Made by a program: the position numbers and the translations under genes
Part shown: piece after piece, positions 1-7,449 of the stretch
Layout of the letters: each line of letters begins with the position of its first letter
How positions within the stretch are numbered: position 1 is the first letter of the stretch
The notes under the pieces: model-generated
What the model saw: the letters and a program-made list of their open reading frames with translations, nothing else
Database searches by the model: none
Told to the model about the DNA's origin: nothing
DNA from: Candidatus Bathyarchaeota archaeon
Lineage (GTDB): Archaea; Thermoproteota; Bathyarchaeia; Bathyarchaeales; Bathycorpusculaceae
Length of the DNA stretch: 17,667 nucleotides
Direction of reading: 5' to 3'
NCBI GenBank assembly: GCA_030673805.1
Contig: DAOVIH010000018.1
Coordinates: 1-17,667 of the forward strand

Positions 1-371
1 CAGTTGGTTGTGAATACTTTCTTCATTTTTTTGTTTCTCCTGTATTTTTGTTGTACTGTTTTTCTGTTTTCCTCTTATACACTTTCTTTTATCGCAATAC
101 TTAATATATACGTCATTTCGTTCCTTGACATATATCAAAAATCGATATGTGCTCAAATAGCTGCTCTAAGACAACAAATGAAACACTCCAAATTACCCCT
201 CTTCCCAACTTTCATAGTTCCAGTTTCGACACTACCTCTTTGTAACCCTCTGGGGTCCCGCAAAAAATCTTCCCAAATTCTATCTTCTTTCCCCAATCTT
301 TCCTTAAACTTAAACTATAGTTCACGCATATCAAGAAAAGCACAGCAAGAAAGAATGTGGGTTAGTCAACG
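1..371. other. T-rich stretch without a convincing gene
   Basis: The first 371 bases are strongly T-rich on the plus strand. An open frame from position 4 to 378 exists, but its translation is Phe/Leu/Ile-rich at first and Ser/Lys-rich later, as expected from chance reading of pyrimidine-rich DNA. It has no domain I recognise and runs a few bases into the next gene. A TTAAAC-type A/T-rich box near 304-315 is a plausible promoter element for the Nudix-like gene that starts at 372. Confidence 0.6.
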
Positions 372-1007
372 ATGTTGAACAACTGCGAAGAAAGAATCCT
401 TTGCTTCAGAAAAGAGCTGTTGAGGGCTTACTCAAGCCAAAAGTTCTTCTTGGACTCTTTCCTTTGGGATCGTATCCTAAAAAGCCTAGTTGCTCTGCCG
501 CGTTCCCGAGTGGAGCAAGATTATCAATACAAACAACTTGTTGCTTATGTTGTCATTAAGACAGACGAGCTGTACTTGACTTACAGACGAACAAAAAAAG
601 GTGGGGAAAGTAGATTGTGGAAAAGCTACTCTTTGGGAGTTGGAGGCCATATAAACCTTGATGATAAAGAGCAATTAACCTTGTTTGGTTCCAACCAAAA
701 TAAGGGCATGGACTTTTTCACCAAAGCAATCTGGCGCGAACTTAGAGAAGAGTTGACAATACCAACTCACACCAGCGGAGAGCCAAAACTAATTGGTTTT
801 GTCAACGATGATTCCAACGACGTGGGAAAAGTGCATTTTGGTCTAGTATGGCTCTTAGAAACCAACATATCCTACCCGCTAAAAGGTAAAAAAGGCTTAA
901 CCGAACTGAAGTTTTATGACATCGAATCCCTAAAAACAAAAAAGCCACTTTTTGAGACCTGGTCTCAGTTGGTGATCGATCGAATCTCTAGATTAAAAGC
1001 GTCATGA
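372..1007 (+). CDS. Nudix-like predicted phosphoesterase (MutT family, COG4112-like)
   Basis: A 211-residue protein resembling the MutT-family predicted phosphoesterases grouped as COG4112. Visible are a GGHIN stretch (about residues 92-96) and a RELREEL segment (about 123-129) that fits the REUxEE core of the Nudix box. The upstream half of the box is degenerate: Asn and Asp sit where the family normally has Gly and Glu. Nudix enzymes hydrolyse nucleoside diphosphates linked to another moiety; the substrate here cannot be told. A stop codon (363-365) closes the frame just upstream, so ATG 372 is the first possible ATG. No clear Shine-Dalgarno sequence precedes it. The gene stands alone and converges on the ABC operon. 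Confidence 0.75.
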   Translation: MLNNCEERILCFRKELLRAYSSQKFFLDSFLWDRILKSLVALPRSRVEQDYQYKQLVAYVVIKTDELYLTYRRTKKGGESRLWKSYSLGVGGHINLDDKEQLTLFGSNQNKGMDFFTKAIWRELREELTIPTHTSGEPKLIGFVNDDSNDVGKVHFGLVWLLETNISYPLKGKKGLTELKFYDIESLKTKKPLFETWSQLVIDRISRLKAS

Positions 1008-1085
1008 AGTTTCTCAAACTGGGTATCGATTATTGGACGCTGAGGAGTTTCTGAGTTGCGCAATAAGAAAATCTGAACTTTTCTG

Positions 1086-1093
1086 TTTTTTTT
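1086..1093 (+). terminator. T8 run after the Nudix-like gene
   Basis: A run of eight T residues lies about 80 bases after the stop codon of the Nudix-like gene. Archaeal intrinsic termination commonly uses T-runs without a strong hairpin. The rest of the 1008-1215 gap holds only a 16-codon frame overlapping the stop as ATGA, which I do not regard as a gene. Confidence 0.4.
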
Positions 1094-1215
1094 GCCAACC
1101 TATTTTAGCGCATAAATTGGGTGTGTTTCTTTTTGAAATGTTCCAAAGTTAGTGAAAAAGAACGATTATTTAATTAAATGCGACTCCACCTAAAACTACC
1201 TTCTTTTAGATCAAT

Positions 1216-2001
1216 CTAAACTTGGGCTCTAGAGAAAAGAAAAGCACCGAGAATAATCATTAACACATTGAAAACTGCGAGTACTCCTAGATTTATCATC
1301 CATCCAAAAGGACCAAGTAAGGGGGTTCCAACCCCCAATAAACACCATCGCAACAGTTCTACTCCGTGGAACAGCGGATTTGCCAACATCACAATCTGGA
1401 GGGGAGCTGGCACTGTATCGATCGGAAAAAACACTCCTGAAAGCATGAATATCGGCCAAATAACAAAGGTTGATAACAACTGAAAAGCGTGGAAATCATT
1501 TAGGCTTGACCCAATTGCCACCCCTAGCCCCACAAAACCGGAAGTAATTAGAAACATCACCCCAACGGCTGCTACAGCCCCCAAAGCTAAGGCAAGAGAT
1601 GGCTCAAAGGCACCCATGAATCCGGCAACTATCATTATCATTATTCCCTGCAACGAGGCGGTTACTGCTCCACCGAAGATTCTGCCTAAGATTATACTGG
1701 TACGGCTGACGGGGGCAACAAGCATTTCTTTCATAAACCCAAATTGCCGATCGAATATTACTGAAACCCCGGAGAATACCGAGGCGAAGAGAAGACTCAT
1801 ACCGATGATCCCCGGGGCTAAATAGGATAGATAACTGATGTCACCTATTCCTCCGATTAGTCCTCCTAGTCCTAGACCAAATATTGCTAAGAAAAAGACG
1901 CTTTGAACGACCGACGAAACAATTCGTGCTTTTGCCCGCCAGTACCGTTTCAACTCTCTGAGCAAAACAACATAAACAGCTTGCCAAGATAACGTCTGCA
2001 T
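1216..2001 (-). CDS. ABC-2 type transporter permease (DrrB-like)
   Basis: A 261-residue integral membrane protein of the ABC-2 permease family, with about six hydrophobic segments and the usual family length. The conserved middle around residues 85-110 (QFGFMKEMLVAPVSRTSIILGR) matches the coupling region of DrrB/NodJ-type exporters. It would form the membrane channel for the ATPase encoded just upstream, moving a hydrophobic compound or drug out of the cell. The start is ATG with a clear GGGAG Shine-Dalgarno element seven bases upstream. The gap to the ATPase stop codon is only 30 bases, so the two genes very probably form one operon. The substrate is not predictable. Confidence 0.9.
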   Translation of the reverse strand: MQTLSWQAVYVVLLRELKRYWRAKARIVSSVVQSVFFLAIFGLGLGGLIGGIGDISYLSYLAPGIIGMSLLFASVFSGVSVIFDRQFGFMKEMLVAPVSRTSIILGRIFGGAVTASLQGIMIMIVAGFMGAFEPSLALALGAVAAVGVMFLITSGFVGLGVAIGSSLNDFHAFQLLSTFVIWPIFMLSGVFFPIDTVPAPLQIVMLANPLFHGVELLRWCLLGVGTPLLGPFGWMINLGVLAVFNVLMIILGAFLFSRAQV

Positions 2002-2031
2002 TGTTTTTCTCCCTTATCTTGATAGGTTTTC

Positions 2032-3258
2032 TCAACCTACCCCCCGTTTTCCCCTCGCCTGTTGAAGTATGTGGTGGCGCCGGGCCATTTCAACGAAACT
2101 TCCCTTTTCTTCCCTAATGTTTCGCCCGGTAACTGACAAGAATACATCATCAAGAGTTGGTTTGTGAAGTTCAACTGATTCTAAGGTTATCCCTGCTGCT
2201 TCAGAAAGCTTAACAATTTCAGGTATTCGATGGCTCCCATTATCCACCAAAAGATTCAATTGTTTTGATCCCAAATCCTTTCTTCTATTACCATCATCGA
2301 TTTCCATTTCAGGGATATCTTCATGCCGTTTGGGCTTTTGCTTTCTTATGGATCCACCTTCTCCTGAACCCATTTCCCCCATCATCCCGCCTATTCTTGA
2401 TACTCCTCTCATCCTATGCATTTTTTCCATCTTCAAGTCTGGAGAAGTTTCAGTATTCTCTCTGGAAAAAACATCAACCCGGCGTACCCACTTCTTTTCT
2501 TCGAAGAGGGAACGTGCCCTCAATACCATCGTTGGGTTTCTGATGACTAGAATTACAACATCCCCTTCTAGTTTTGCTTTTAATTTTTCCGGCGTGTCTA
2601 GGGCTACGATCTCACCAGAATCAATAATCAGAATTCTTCCACAGAGAAAATCAGCTTCTTCAGTATAGTGCGTCGTCAGAATAATCGTTATTCTTCTCTC
2701 TTTGTTGAGTCGTTGAATGTGATCCCAAATAGAATGTCGCGTCTGAGGATCAAGGCCCAATGTGGGTTCATCTAGAAAAAGGACTTTTGGGTGGTGAAGT
2801 AATCCCCGCGCAATTTCAAGGCGTCTCTTCATACCCCCACTGTAAGTCTTTACGAGATCGTCTGCCCGATCTGTGAGTTGCACTAATTGTAACATCTCTT
2901 CAATCCGTCTCTTTCTATCCTCTTTTTTCAGATGGTAAAGGCGTCCATGAAAGTCCAAGTTTTCTCGACCAGTTAGCTGCAAGTCTAATGTGGGCTCTTG
3001 GAAAACGTATCCAATGCTACGACGAACGGCATCAGGCTCTTGTTCAATGTCAAACCCATTTACTTTAGCAGCACCTTCAGAAGGTCTCAAGAGGGTTGAG
3101 AGCATGTTCAAAGTCGTTGTTTTCCCAGCTCCGTTAGGCCCGAGAAACCCCAGAATTTCCCCTTCTTTCACGTTGAAACTTATCCTGTTTACTGCTCTAA
3201 TCTTGCCTTTGAAAACTTTGGATAGTCCTTTAACCTCGATTATGCTTATGCTGCCCAA
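2032..3258 (-). CDS. ABC transporter ATPase (DrrA-like) with low-complexity insert
   Basis: ATP-binding subunit of a DrrAB-type exporter. Counting from a TTG start at 3258 (408 residues), Walker A GPNGAGKTT is at about 40-48, the Q-loop Gln at 87, signature YSGGMKRR at 139-146, Walker B VLFLDEP at 159-165 and the switch His at 197. The DrrA-type C-terminal motif TLDDVFLSVTGR is present. Between core and C-terminal motif, roughly residues 265-330 form a Met/Gly/Lys/Arg-rich segment not typical of the family. An upstream TTG at 3294 is also in frame, but it lies only about ten bases from the TATA-like box at 3303-3308, too close to be transcribed from it; hence the choice of 3258. Confidence 0.88.
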   Translation of the reverse strand: MGSISIIEVKGLSKVFKGKIRAVNRISFNVKEGEILGFLGPNGAGKTTTLNMLSTLLRPSEGAAKVNGFDIEQEPDAVRRSIGYVFQEPTLDLQLTGRENLDFHGRLYHLKKEDRKRRIEEMLQLVQLTDRADDLVKTYSGGMKRRLEIARGLLHHPKVLFLDEPTLGLDPQTRHSIWDHIQRLNKERRITIILTTHYTEEADFLCGRILIIDSGEIVALDTPEKLKAKLEGDVVILVIRNPTMVLRARSLFEEKKWVRRVDVFSRENTETSPDLKMEKMHRMRGVSRIGGMMGEMGSGEGGSIRKQKPKRHEDIPEMEIDDGNRRKDLGSKQLNLLVDNGSHRIPEIVKLSEAAGITLESVELHKPTLDDVFLSVTGRNIREEKGSFVEMARRHHILQQARGKRGVG

Positions 3259-3302
3259 CCTCTCACAATAATCTTTTGAGAAGTAAATGTGCAAAAAGAA
3301 AG

Positions 3303-3308
3303 TTTAAA
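3303..3308 (-). promoter_or_regulatory. TATA box of the ABC exporter operon
   Basis: The minus strand reads CATTTAAACT here, a good archaeal TATA box. Transcription would start near 3279, about 20 bases before the TTG at 3258. This is the only strong A/T box close to the operon. Confidence 0.5.
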
Positions 3309-3313
3309 TGTAC

Positions 3314-3331
3314 CTCTGCGGCAAACCAGAG
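3314..3331. promoter_or_regulatory. Small inverted repeat beside the ABC operon TATA box
   Basis: CTCTG (3314-3318) and CAGAG (3327-3331) form a 5-bp dyad with an 8-base spacer, immediately upstream of the TATA box of the exporter operon. The position suits an operator for a local regulator, but no regulator gene is adjacent and a 5-bp dyad is weak evidence. Confidence 0.25.
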
Positions 3332-3550
3332 TCCCTTCGTGTATGAATAAGAAAAAACGAAGTTTGGAAGAAATCAACCGTTGAATCTTGACTAATTGAA
3401 AAACTGATTTTCAGTGTCTAAGGGTAGACTGCTTCTCCATCCCAAAATGAAAAAAAATATCTAATGAACAATCTCTTGCGTGGAGGGCTTGGGAAGGTTA
3501 GTTTCCCTGAAAAGATCGGGGGCTAGGTTGTTGGGATTGCAAGGGTCTCA

Positions 3551-4348
3551 TTATTGTTTTTTTCCGCATTCGGAGCAATATAATGATCCAGCTGGAACCT
3601 TAGCTCCACATTTAGTGCAGAACTTTGAAGGTGTCATTGGTGGTTCTAGAGCCTCAGAACTTTTGGTATCCTGCATTTCTGTTTCTTCTTCTGATGAGCT
3701 TGTTCCCTCCAAATACACTAAGGATGCGGACCGAGCCGAAAAAATCCCAAAAAGTGGAGAGAGTACCAATGCAATGATCCATCCTACTACCGGAATACTC
3801 CCTATAAGTTCCACGATAACTGCAATTACGAATATCACTATAATCCACAAAAGATATGTGCTCCAGCCAATTCTCCCAATCAAGCTTGTTATTTCACCGA
3901 CGGCAAAAGCTTTACCAAAACTGTTTTTCCTAACCATATTCACTATTGCCATAGCGAATATAATTGCGAGGAAAAATGCTAAAACAGTACCGATTATAAG
4001 CAACGGTACAACTATGATCCAGCTGTAAGTGGGCAGATAACCAATCTCGGCCCATGACAACGAAAACACAAATACAAAGGGTGCGATCAGGACAAATGGG
4101 ATAATCATATAAATCAAGCATACAACTGCAATCTTCAATCCTTGTACCCACAAACTCCAGTATTTTTCTAGTGGTGGTAGTTTCTTGGAATCCACAGAGT
4201 GCTTCAGAATTTCACCAATGTATCCCACGACTACTAGGTTTACAATTGGGATAATGGCGAGTATGATCAAGATCAACAAGCGACCAGCATCAGAAAACAA
4301 CATCTTGGCATAATCCACAGATGCGCCAAGGTTTTCACCAATCTTCAA
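3551..4348 (-). CDS. DUF4013 membrane protein with C-terminal zinc ribbon
   Basis: A 265-residue protein. Residues about 22-45 (ending IPIVNLVVVGYIGE), 72-98, 108-135 and 164-208 are hydrophobic, giving several membrane segments in the arrangement of the DUF4013 family, whose function is unknown. An acidic Ser/Glu-rich linker (about 216-238) leads to a zinc ribbon with Cys pairs C244-x2-C247 and C258-x2-C261, presumably cytoplasmic. The start codon is TTG; a GAGGG Shine-Dalgarno element about seven bases upstream supports it. A TATA-like AATATA (4383-4388, minus) lies about 35 bases ahead. It is a single gene between the ABC operon and the candidate RNA. Confidence 0.85.
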   Translation of the reverse strand: MKIGENLGASVDYAKMLFSDAGRLLILIILAIIPIVNLVVVGYIGEILKHSVDSKKLPPLEKYWSLWVQGLKIAVVCLIYMIIPFVLIAPFVFVFSLSWAEIGYLPTYSWIIVVPLLIIGTVLAFFLAIIFAMAIVNMVRKNSFGKAFAVGEITSLIGRIGWSTYLLWIIVIFVIAVIVELIGSIPVVGWIIALVLSPLFGIFSARSASLVYLEGTSSSEEETEMQDTKSSEALEPPMTPSKFCTKCGAKVPAGSLYCSECGKKQ

Positions 4349-4443
4349 ATTTTTCCCTCGTCCTATAGTGTATTTGGTTACTATATTATCTTATCGATCA
4401 GGAGTAAACGTCAGTTATAATATGGTTTGGAGAATCGTAATTC

Positions 4444-4451
4444 TTATATAT
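4444..4451 (+). promoter_or_regulatory. TATA box ahead of the candidate RNA
   Basis: TTATATAT is centred about 24 bases before position 4471, where the 13-bp closing helix of the candidate RNA begins. This is the standard archaeal distance from TATA box to transcription start. Confidence 0.5.
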
Positions 4452-4470
4452 TTTTTTCACATATTGTTAA

Positions 4471-4646
4471 GTGAGGGAAAGAGTCAAAAACTCAACACGT
4501 CATAGCCTCATTAATTACATCTATTTTCATTATCGCCGCGAGGCTGTTCAACACTTTTCCCGATCACGCTGACTTCAATATACTTACTTGCATAACACTT
4601 TCCTCGAAGATAAGCCAAAAACTGCTCTTTCCCTCACCCTTTTTTT
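4471..4646 (+). ncRNA. Candidate structured non-coding RNA, unknown family
   Basis: GTGAGGGAAAGAG (4471-4483) is the exact reverse complement of 4625-4637, giving a 13-bp closing helix around a 141-base interior. A second helix of eight pairs (one U-G) joins 4502-4509 to 4540-4547. A TATA box sits about 24 bases upstream, and a T7 run (4640-4646) follows the helix almost directly, as expected for a discrete transcript. No convincing protein is encoded on either strand. I do not recognise conserved SRP RNA or RNase P RNA cores on the plus strand. Alternatives are a miniature inverted-repeat element (no target duplication is visible at the ends) or a chance dyad, which 13 exact pairs make unlikely. 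Confidence 0.5.
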
Positions 4647-4843
4647 GTCCCCATAAAAAGAAAATGAAAGAGTTGAAGAGGTTAAGTTGCGAACTTAGAG
4701 CTGAAAAACAAAGAAAAAACAGTTGAGGCCCTATGAGCTCATTTAGATAGGCTGAACTCATTGTCAGCCCATCACTAGTTTTTTTGGGCGAGTTTTTCTT
4801 TTCTATTTGTTATTTTAGCCTAATCAGGGCAAACCCAAAACAG
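4647..4843. other. Gene-free spacer before the RadA-like gene
   Basis: This AT-rich spacer holds a 20-codon plus-strand frame from 4664 and part of a 65-codon minus-strand frame. Neither has recognisable features or a ribosome binding site. T-runs near 4780 and 4795 could end the upstream transcript. I see nothing else supportable. Confidence 0.5.
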
Positions 4844-4850
4844 TTTATTA
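4844..4850 (+). promoter_or_regulatory. TATA-like box of the RadA-like gene
   Basis: TTTATTA predicts a transcription start near 4872. That is about 110 bases before the first ATG of the RadA-like gene but only about 20 bases before the homologous reading frame opens at 4893. Confidence 0.4.
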
Positions 4851-4892
4851 TTAGGATCTTTACTACTTGTTATCAGAACGGTTTGGGAGTAG

Positions 4893-4979
4893 TCTAAGAT
4901 AAGCTGGGAAAAGTCGGAAGCTAAGAAGCGGGCTCGTAAGAAAAAACCAAAGATTACTTTTATCACAGCTAAAGATTAT
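4893..4979 (+). other. Coding-like extension upstream of the RadA-like ATG
   Basis: The frame of the RadA-like gene stays open back to a TAG at 4890-4892. Its translation, ending ITFITAKDY just before the ATG, continues the homology to archaeal RadA/Rad51: it aligns with the segment containing the FxxA polymerisation motif (F-I-T-A at 4959-4970). It contains no ATG, GTG or TTG, only ATA and ATT. Either a non-standard start is used, a frameshift or sequencing error interrupts the N-terminus, or the gene has decayed there. A TTG-initiated frame at 4867-4902 in another phase could be the displaced beginning. Confidence 0.5.
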
Positions 4980-5732
4980 ATGGAACTTAGGAAGAGTCTC
5001 AAGCGTCTTTCGACAAAGACTCCTATTGATAACCTCATCGGAGGTGGAATTCAGCAGACTGAGGTTGTGGAATTCTATGGAGGTTTTGGGTGTGGAAAGA
5101 CCCAAATTTGTCAGACTCTGACGGTTGAAGTTGCCGTTGCAGAAGGCGACGTTATTTATGTTGACACCGAGGACACTTTTAAGCCGGAGCGTATCATACA
5201 AATCGCCGAGAATAAGGGATATGATGTTGAGCAGGTTCTGGAAAGTATCCATCTAGTTCCAGTTTTAACTTGTGCAGAACTTGAAGCTGTATTTGAGAGT
5301 ATCCCTAATGATTTAGATCCTACACTTGTGGTTGTCGATAGCATAACCGCGTTGTATCGGGAAGAATATGTTGGACGAGGAACATTGTCTGAAAGACAGG
5401 GGGCTCTTAGAAAATTCATTGTAGCCTTGAAAAGATACGTTAGAAGAAAGAAATGTTACTGTGTTGTCACTAATCAGGTGCATGATGATCCTGGTGCGGG
5501 ACCTTTTCTGCCTTTGTATCTACGGCAAAAAGCTGTAGGCGGTCACACTCTTTATCATATAATCGATAGTCGGATTTTTCTAAGGCGTGGAAAAGGAGGA
5601 CAAAGAATCGCCAGACTAATGGATTCTAGCAGATACCCTGAGGGCGAAGCCCCGTTCATTATTAACGAGTATGGTATTGAGGATCCAGAAGCCCCAAGAA
5701 TTAGAGCCGAACAACAAGAAGAGGAAGATTAA
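4980..5732 (+). CDS. RadA/RadB-family recombinase (RecA-fold ATPase)
   Basis: A 250-residue RecA/Rad51-type ATPase core, counted from the first ATG. Walker A GGFGCGKTQ is at 34-42, the conserved YVDTEDTFKPERI at 60-72, Walker B TLVVVDS at 115-121, and the C-terminal RGKGGQRIARLMDSSRYPEGEA at 203-224 follows archaeal RadA closely. RadA forms filaments on single-stranded DNA for homologous recombination; RadB is a shorter paralogue lacking the N-terminal helix-hairpin-helix domain. Here the full N-terminal domain is absent, and the L2-region (about 168-187) differs from standard RadA. Homology begins upstream of this ATG (see 4893-4979), so the true start is uncertain. It is probably a RadA paralogue rather than the main recombinase. 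Confidence 0.85.
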   Translation: MELRKSLKRLSTKTPIDNLIGGGIQQTEVVEFYGGFGCGKTQICQTLTVEVAVAEGDVIYVDTEDTFKPERIIQIAENKGYDVEQVLESIHLVPVLTCAELEAVFESIPNDLDPTLVVVDSITALYREEYVGRGTLSERQGALRKFIVALKRYVRRKKCYCVVTNQVHDDPGAGPFLPLYLRQKAVGGHTLYHIIDSRIFLRRGKGGQRIARLMDSSRYPEGEAPFIINEYGIEDPEAPRIRAEQQEEED

Positions 5733-5942
5733 CTTCTAAAAGAGGGATCCGGCTACTTCTCACTTTTCCTCATACTAAGGTTTAACGTAGTACGCATGTG
5801 GTGTTTTTGGCGTTTTTTCACCAATTGGTGCAGCAATGAGCGTTTGTCTTCACAACTTTTGTTGCCTTGGCAGTGTTCATACACCTCTAACTTCTAGACA
5901 ACTTTTAATCTAGTTCGACGATACTAAATGTGGTGTACTTAA

Positions 5943-6320
5943 ATGGACCGAACGATTGTTCATTTCGAAATTCCAGCGGATGATTTGGAGAAACTTGGGA
6001 AGTTTTACAGTCAGCTTTTCGGTTGGAAAATTATCAAGATGCCTGGTCCAGTGGAGTATCGGGGTATTGAAACAGTTCCAGTAACCAAGAAAGGTCTTCT
6101 TGAACGGCCCGGTGTCAACGGGGGTTTGATAAGAAAGCAAAATCCAGAGCACAAACCTATCAACTACATCGCAGTGGAATCCGTAGATGAATACATGAAA
6201 AGGATCAAGGGACTAGGAGGCAGAATTGTTTTGCCAAAAATACAGGTACCTGGTGTTGGCTGGTGGGCACAAGCTTCTGACCCTGAAGGCAACCAATTTG
6301 CCATTTTAGAAAGTATCTAA
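5943..6320 (+). CDS. VOC-family (glyoxalase/bleomycin-resistance fold) protein, COG3324-like
   Basis: A 125-residue single-domain protein opening with IVHFEIPADD and a following FYSQLFGWK, the signature of the vicinal oxygen chelate fold. It ends with WWAQASDPEGNQFAILES, typical of the COG3324 branch annotated as lactoylglutathione lyase-related. His7 and the C-terminal Glu are candidate metal ligands. The substrate is unknown. A TTTTAA box (5903-5908), flanked by CTAGA (5894-5898) and TCTAG (5909-5913), lies about 35 bases before the ATG, giving a short leader of about 12 bases. The small dyad around the box may be regulatory but is short. Confidence 0.85.
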   Translation: MDRTIVHFEIPADDLEKLGKFYSQLFGWKIIKMPGPVEYRGIETVPVTKKGLLERPGVNGGLIRKQNPEHKPINYIAVESVDEYMKRIKGLGGRIVLPKIQVPGVGWWAQASDPEGNQFAILESI

Positions 6321-6516
6321 ACAAGACTCCTAGCTACTATTTTATTCTCTAAACTTGAGTTTTTGTTAACAACGAATGAATCTGCAAGCAGTGCCACTAA
6401 AAAATAGACTAAGAACGATTCTTGTTGTCTATTTGTCTTCAAGTTTCGTTTTAGGCACCAAAACAGATAAGAACTTGTGCAGTATCCATGAAAGCGTTAA
6501 ACGGGAGATTAACTTC

Positions 6517-6711
6517 ATGCCGTCTGAAATCTTTGATGTGGAAAAGTTTGTGGAAATGAGCTCCAATGCCAGGTATTGTTCGGTCAAAAGATTGGATAAC
6601 ATAGTTAAGCTAAAACTTCGTACAGCAAACAGACTCTACACTTTGAAAGTTCCACCAACAAAAGCCGATGAGGTAATAAAGAAACTACAATGTAAAATCG
6701 AGGAAGTCTAA
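6517..6711 (+). CDS. rpl38e: Ribosomal protein eL38 (L38e)
   Basis: A 64-residue protein whose sequence (SEIFDVEKFVEMSSNARYCSVKRL, then KLKLRTANRLYTLKV and KADEVIKKL) follows the eukaryote/archaea-specific large-subunit protein eL38: an N-terminal helix, a basic strand, the conserved R-x2-RLYTL-like strand and a C-terminal helix. The frame is open back to 6376, but the extra 47 residues have no counterpart in eL38. ATG 6517 has a GGGAG Shine-Dalgarno element nine bases upstream, so I start here. eL38 occurs in eukaryotes and only some archaea, which helps place the organism. The gene sits alone next to tRNA-Gly, not in a large ribosomal cluster. Confidence 0.78.
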   Translation: MPSEIFDVEKFVEMSSNARYCSVKRLDNIVKLKLRTANRLYTLKVPPTKADEVIKKLQCKIEEV

Positions 6712-6861
6712 CTCCTCTACTTTTGTTTTTCATTTATTTCCATCATTTCTGCTTCTTTTTCAGATTTTTCCATTTTCACAGAGTTATCTGGCTAAGAGAA
6801 TTCTTCAAGAACTAACAACTCTTTTCTCTTTGGAGGCAAACGTTCCAATCTATAAGTTGGA

Positions 6862-6935
6862 TGCGGTCGCCGGGATTTGAACCCGGGTCGTCAGCGTGGC
6901 AGGCTGATGTCCTAGCCAAACTAGACTACGACCGC
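6862..6935 (-). tRNA. tRNA-Gly (GCC)
   Basis: The minus strand folds as a complete tRNA. Acceptor stem is GCGGTCG with CGACCGC, the D-arm begins GTCT, the anticodon stem TCAGC/GCTGA encloses loop CTGCCAC, so the anticodon is GCC (glycine). The T-arm is CCGGG-TTCAAAT-CCCGG. The discriminator base is A at 6862 and the CCA end is not encoded. No intron is present. It lies between convergent eL38 and the minus-strand GIY-YIG gene. Confidence 0.95.
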
Positions 6936-6982
6936 TTTTTGGATGAGCTATTGTATCCTTCACTTAGTTTCCCTAAAAAGCA

Positions 6983-7381
6983 TTATGCTCTATTCATCCA
7001 ACTGGACATGAGTTCTGGTAGGAATCCGTAGCCTCTTATGCGAAACAAATGGCTTTTGCACTTGCAATCAGAGGATCCGAAACCCTCTATTCTATCTCCT
7101 TTCTCGTCAATTTCTTTAGCAATCACGCATTCTTCAGCTTTTTTCCCTTCTTTGAAGAATGCTTCGATGACTTTCGTGTTTTCTTCTTGAAGTAAGTAGT
7201 CGATATGCCAAAAGCATTTCTTATCATCTCTCATGTGACGTTCTATTCTTTTCTGAAGATTTTTCTGCGTAGATCCCACATAGGCGTATAGACTCTTTCT
7301 GAATTTCACCTCACCTAAAGCTCCAATCCCTAGTACCATGTCCGTGCCAACTTGAACTATCAACACGTAGATTCCCTTCAA
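6983..7381 (-). CDS. GIY-YIG superfamily protein of the Uri/DUF123 type
   Basis: A 132-residue protein of the DUF123 (COG1833) branch of the GIY-YIG nuclease superfamily. GIYVLIV (3-9) and YAYVGS (32-37) form the name-giving motif, RIERH (45-49) supplies the conserved Arg/His, and WHIDYLL (58-64) and GFGSSDCKCKSHLF near the C-terminus are typical of this family. Members are presumed nucleases, though activity has not been settled for most. The start is TTG with GGAG nine bases upstream. It lies 68 bases downstream of the DUF255 gene stop on the same strand and could be co-transcribed with neither, either, or both neighbours. Confidence 0.88.
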   Translation of the reverse strand: MKGIYVLIVQVGTDMVLGIGALGEVKFRKSLYAYVGSTQKNLQKRIERHMRDDKKCFWHIDYLLQEENTKVIEAFFKEGKKAEECVIAKEIDEKGDRIEGFGSSDCKCKSHLFRIRGYGFLPELMSSWMNRA

Positions 7382-7449
7382 AATGCTTTGCTCCGTTTCT
7401 GTTTATCTTGAAAGCGTGAACTTAGGTTCTTCCAATTTCAGGCAAAGCT

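Noticed and set aside
4..378. 124-codon plus-strand frame
   Set aside because: Composition follows T-rich DNA, no recognisable domain, no ribosome binding site, and it overlaps the start of the Nudix-like gene.
1004..1054. 16-codon frame overlapping the Nudix-like gene stop (ATGA)
   Set aside because: Too short and without any recognisable feature; the overlap alone is not evidence.
4471..4637. RNase P RNA on the minus strand
   Set aside because: A GAGGAAAGT stretch recalls the conserved P4 strand, but no partner ACAGAA-type strand is present, the element is very short for RNase P, and promoter and T-run favour the plus strand.
4564..4761. 65-codon minus-strand frame
   Set aside because: Overlaps the candidate RNA and lacks protein-like features or a ribosome binding site.
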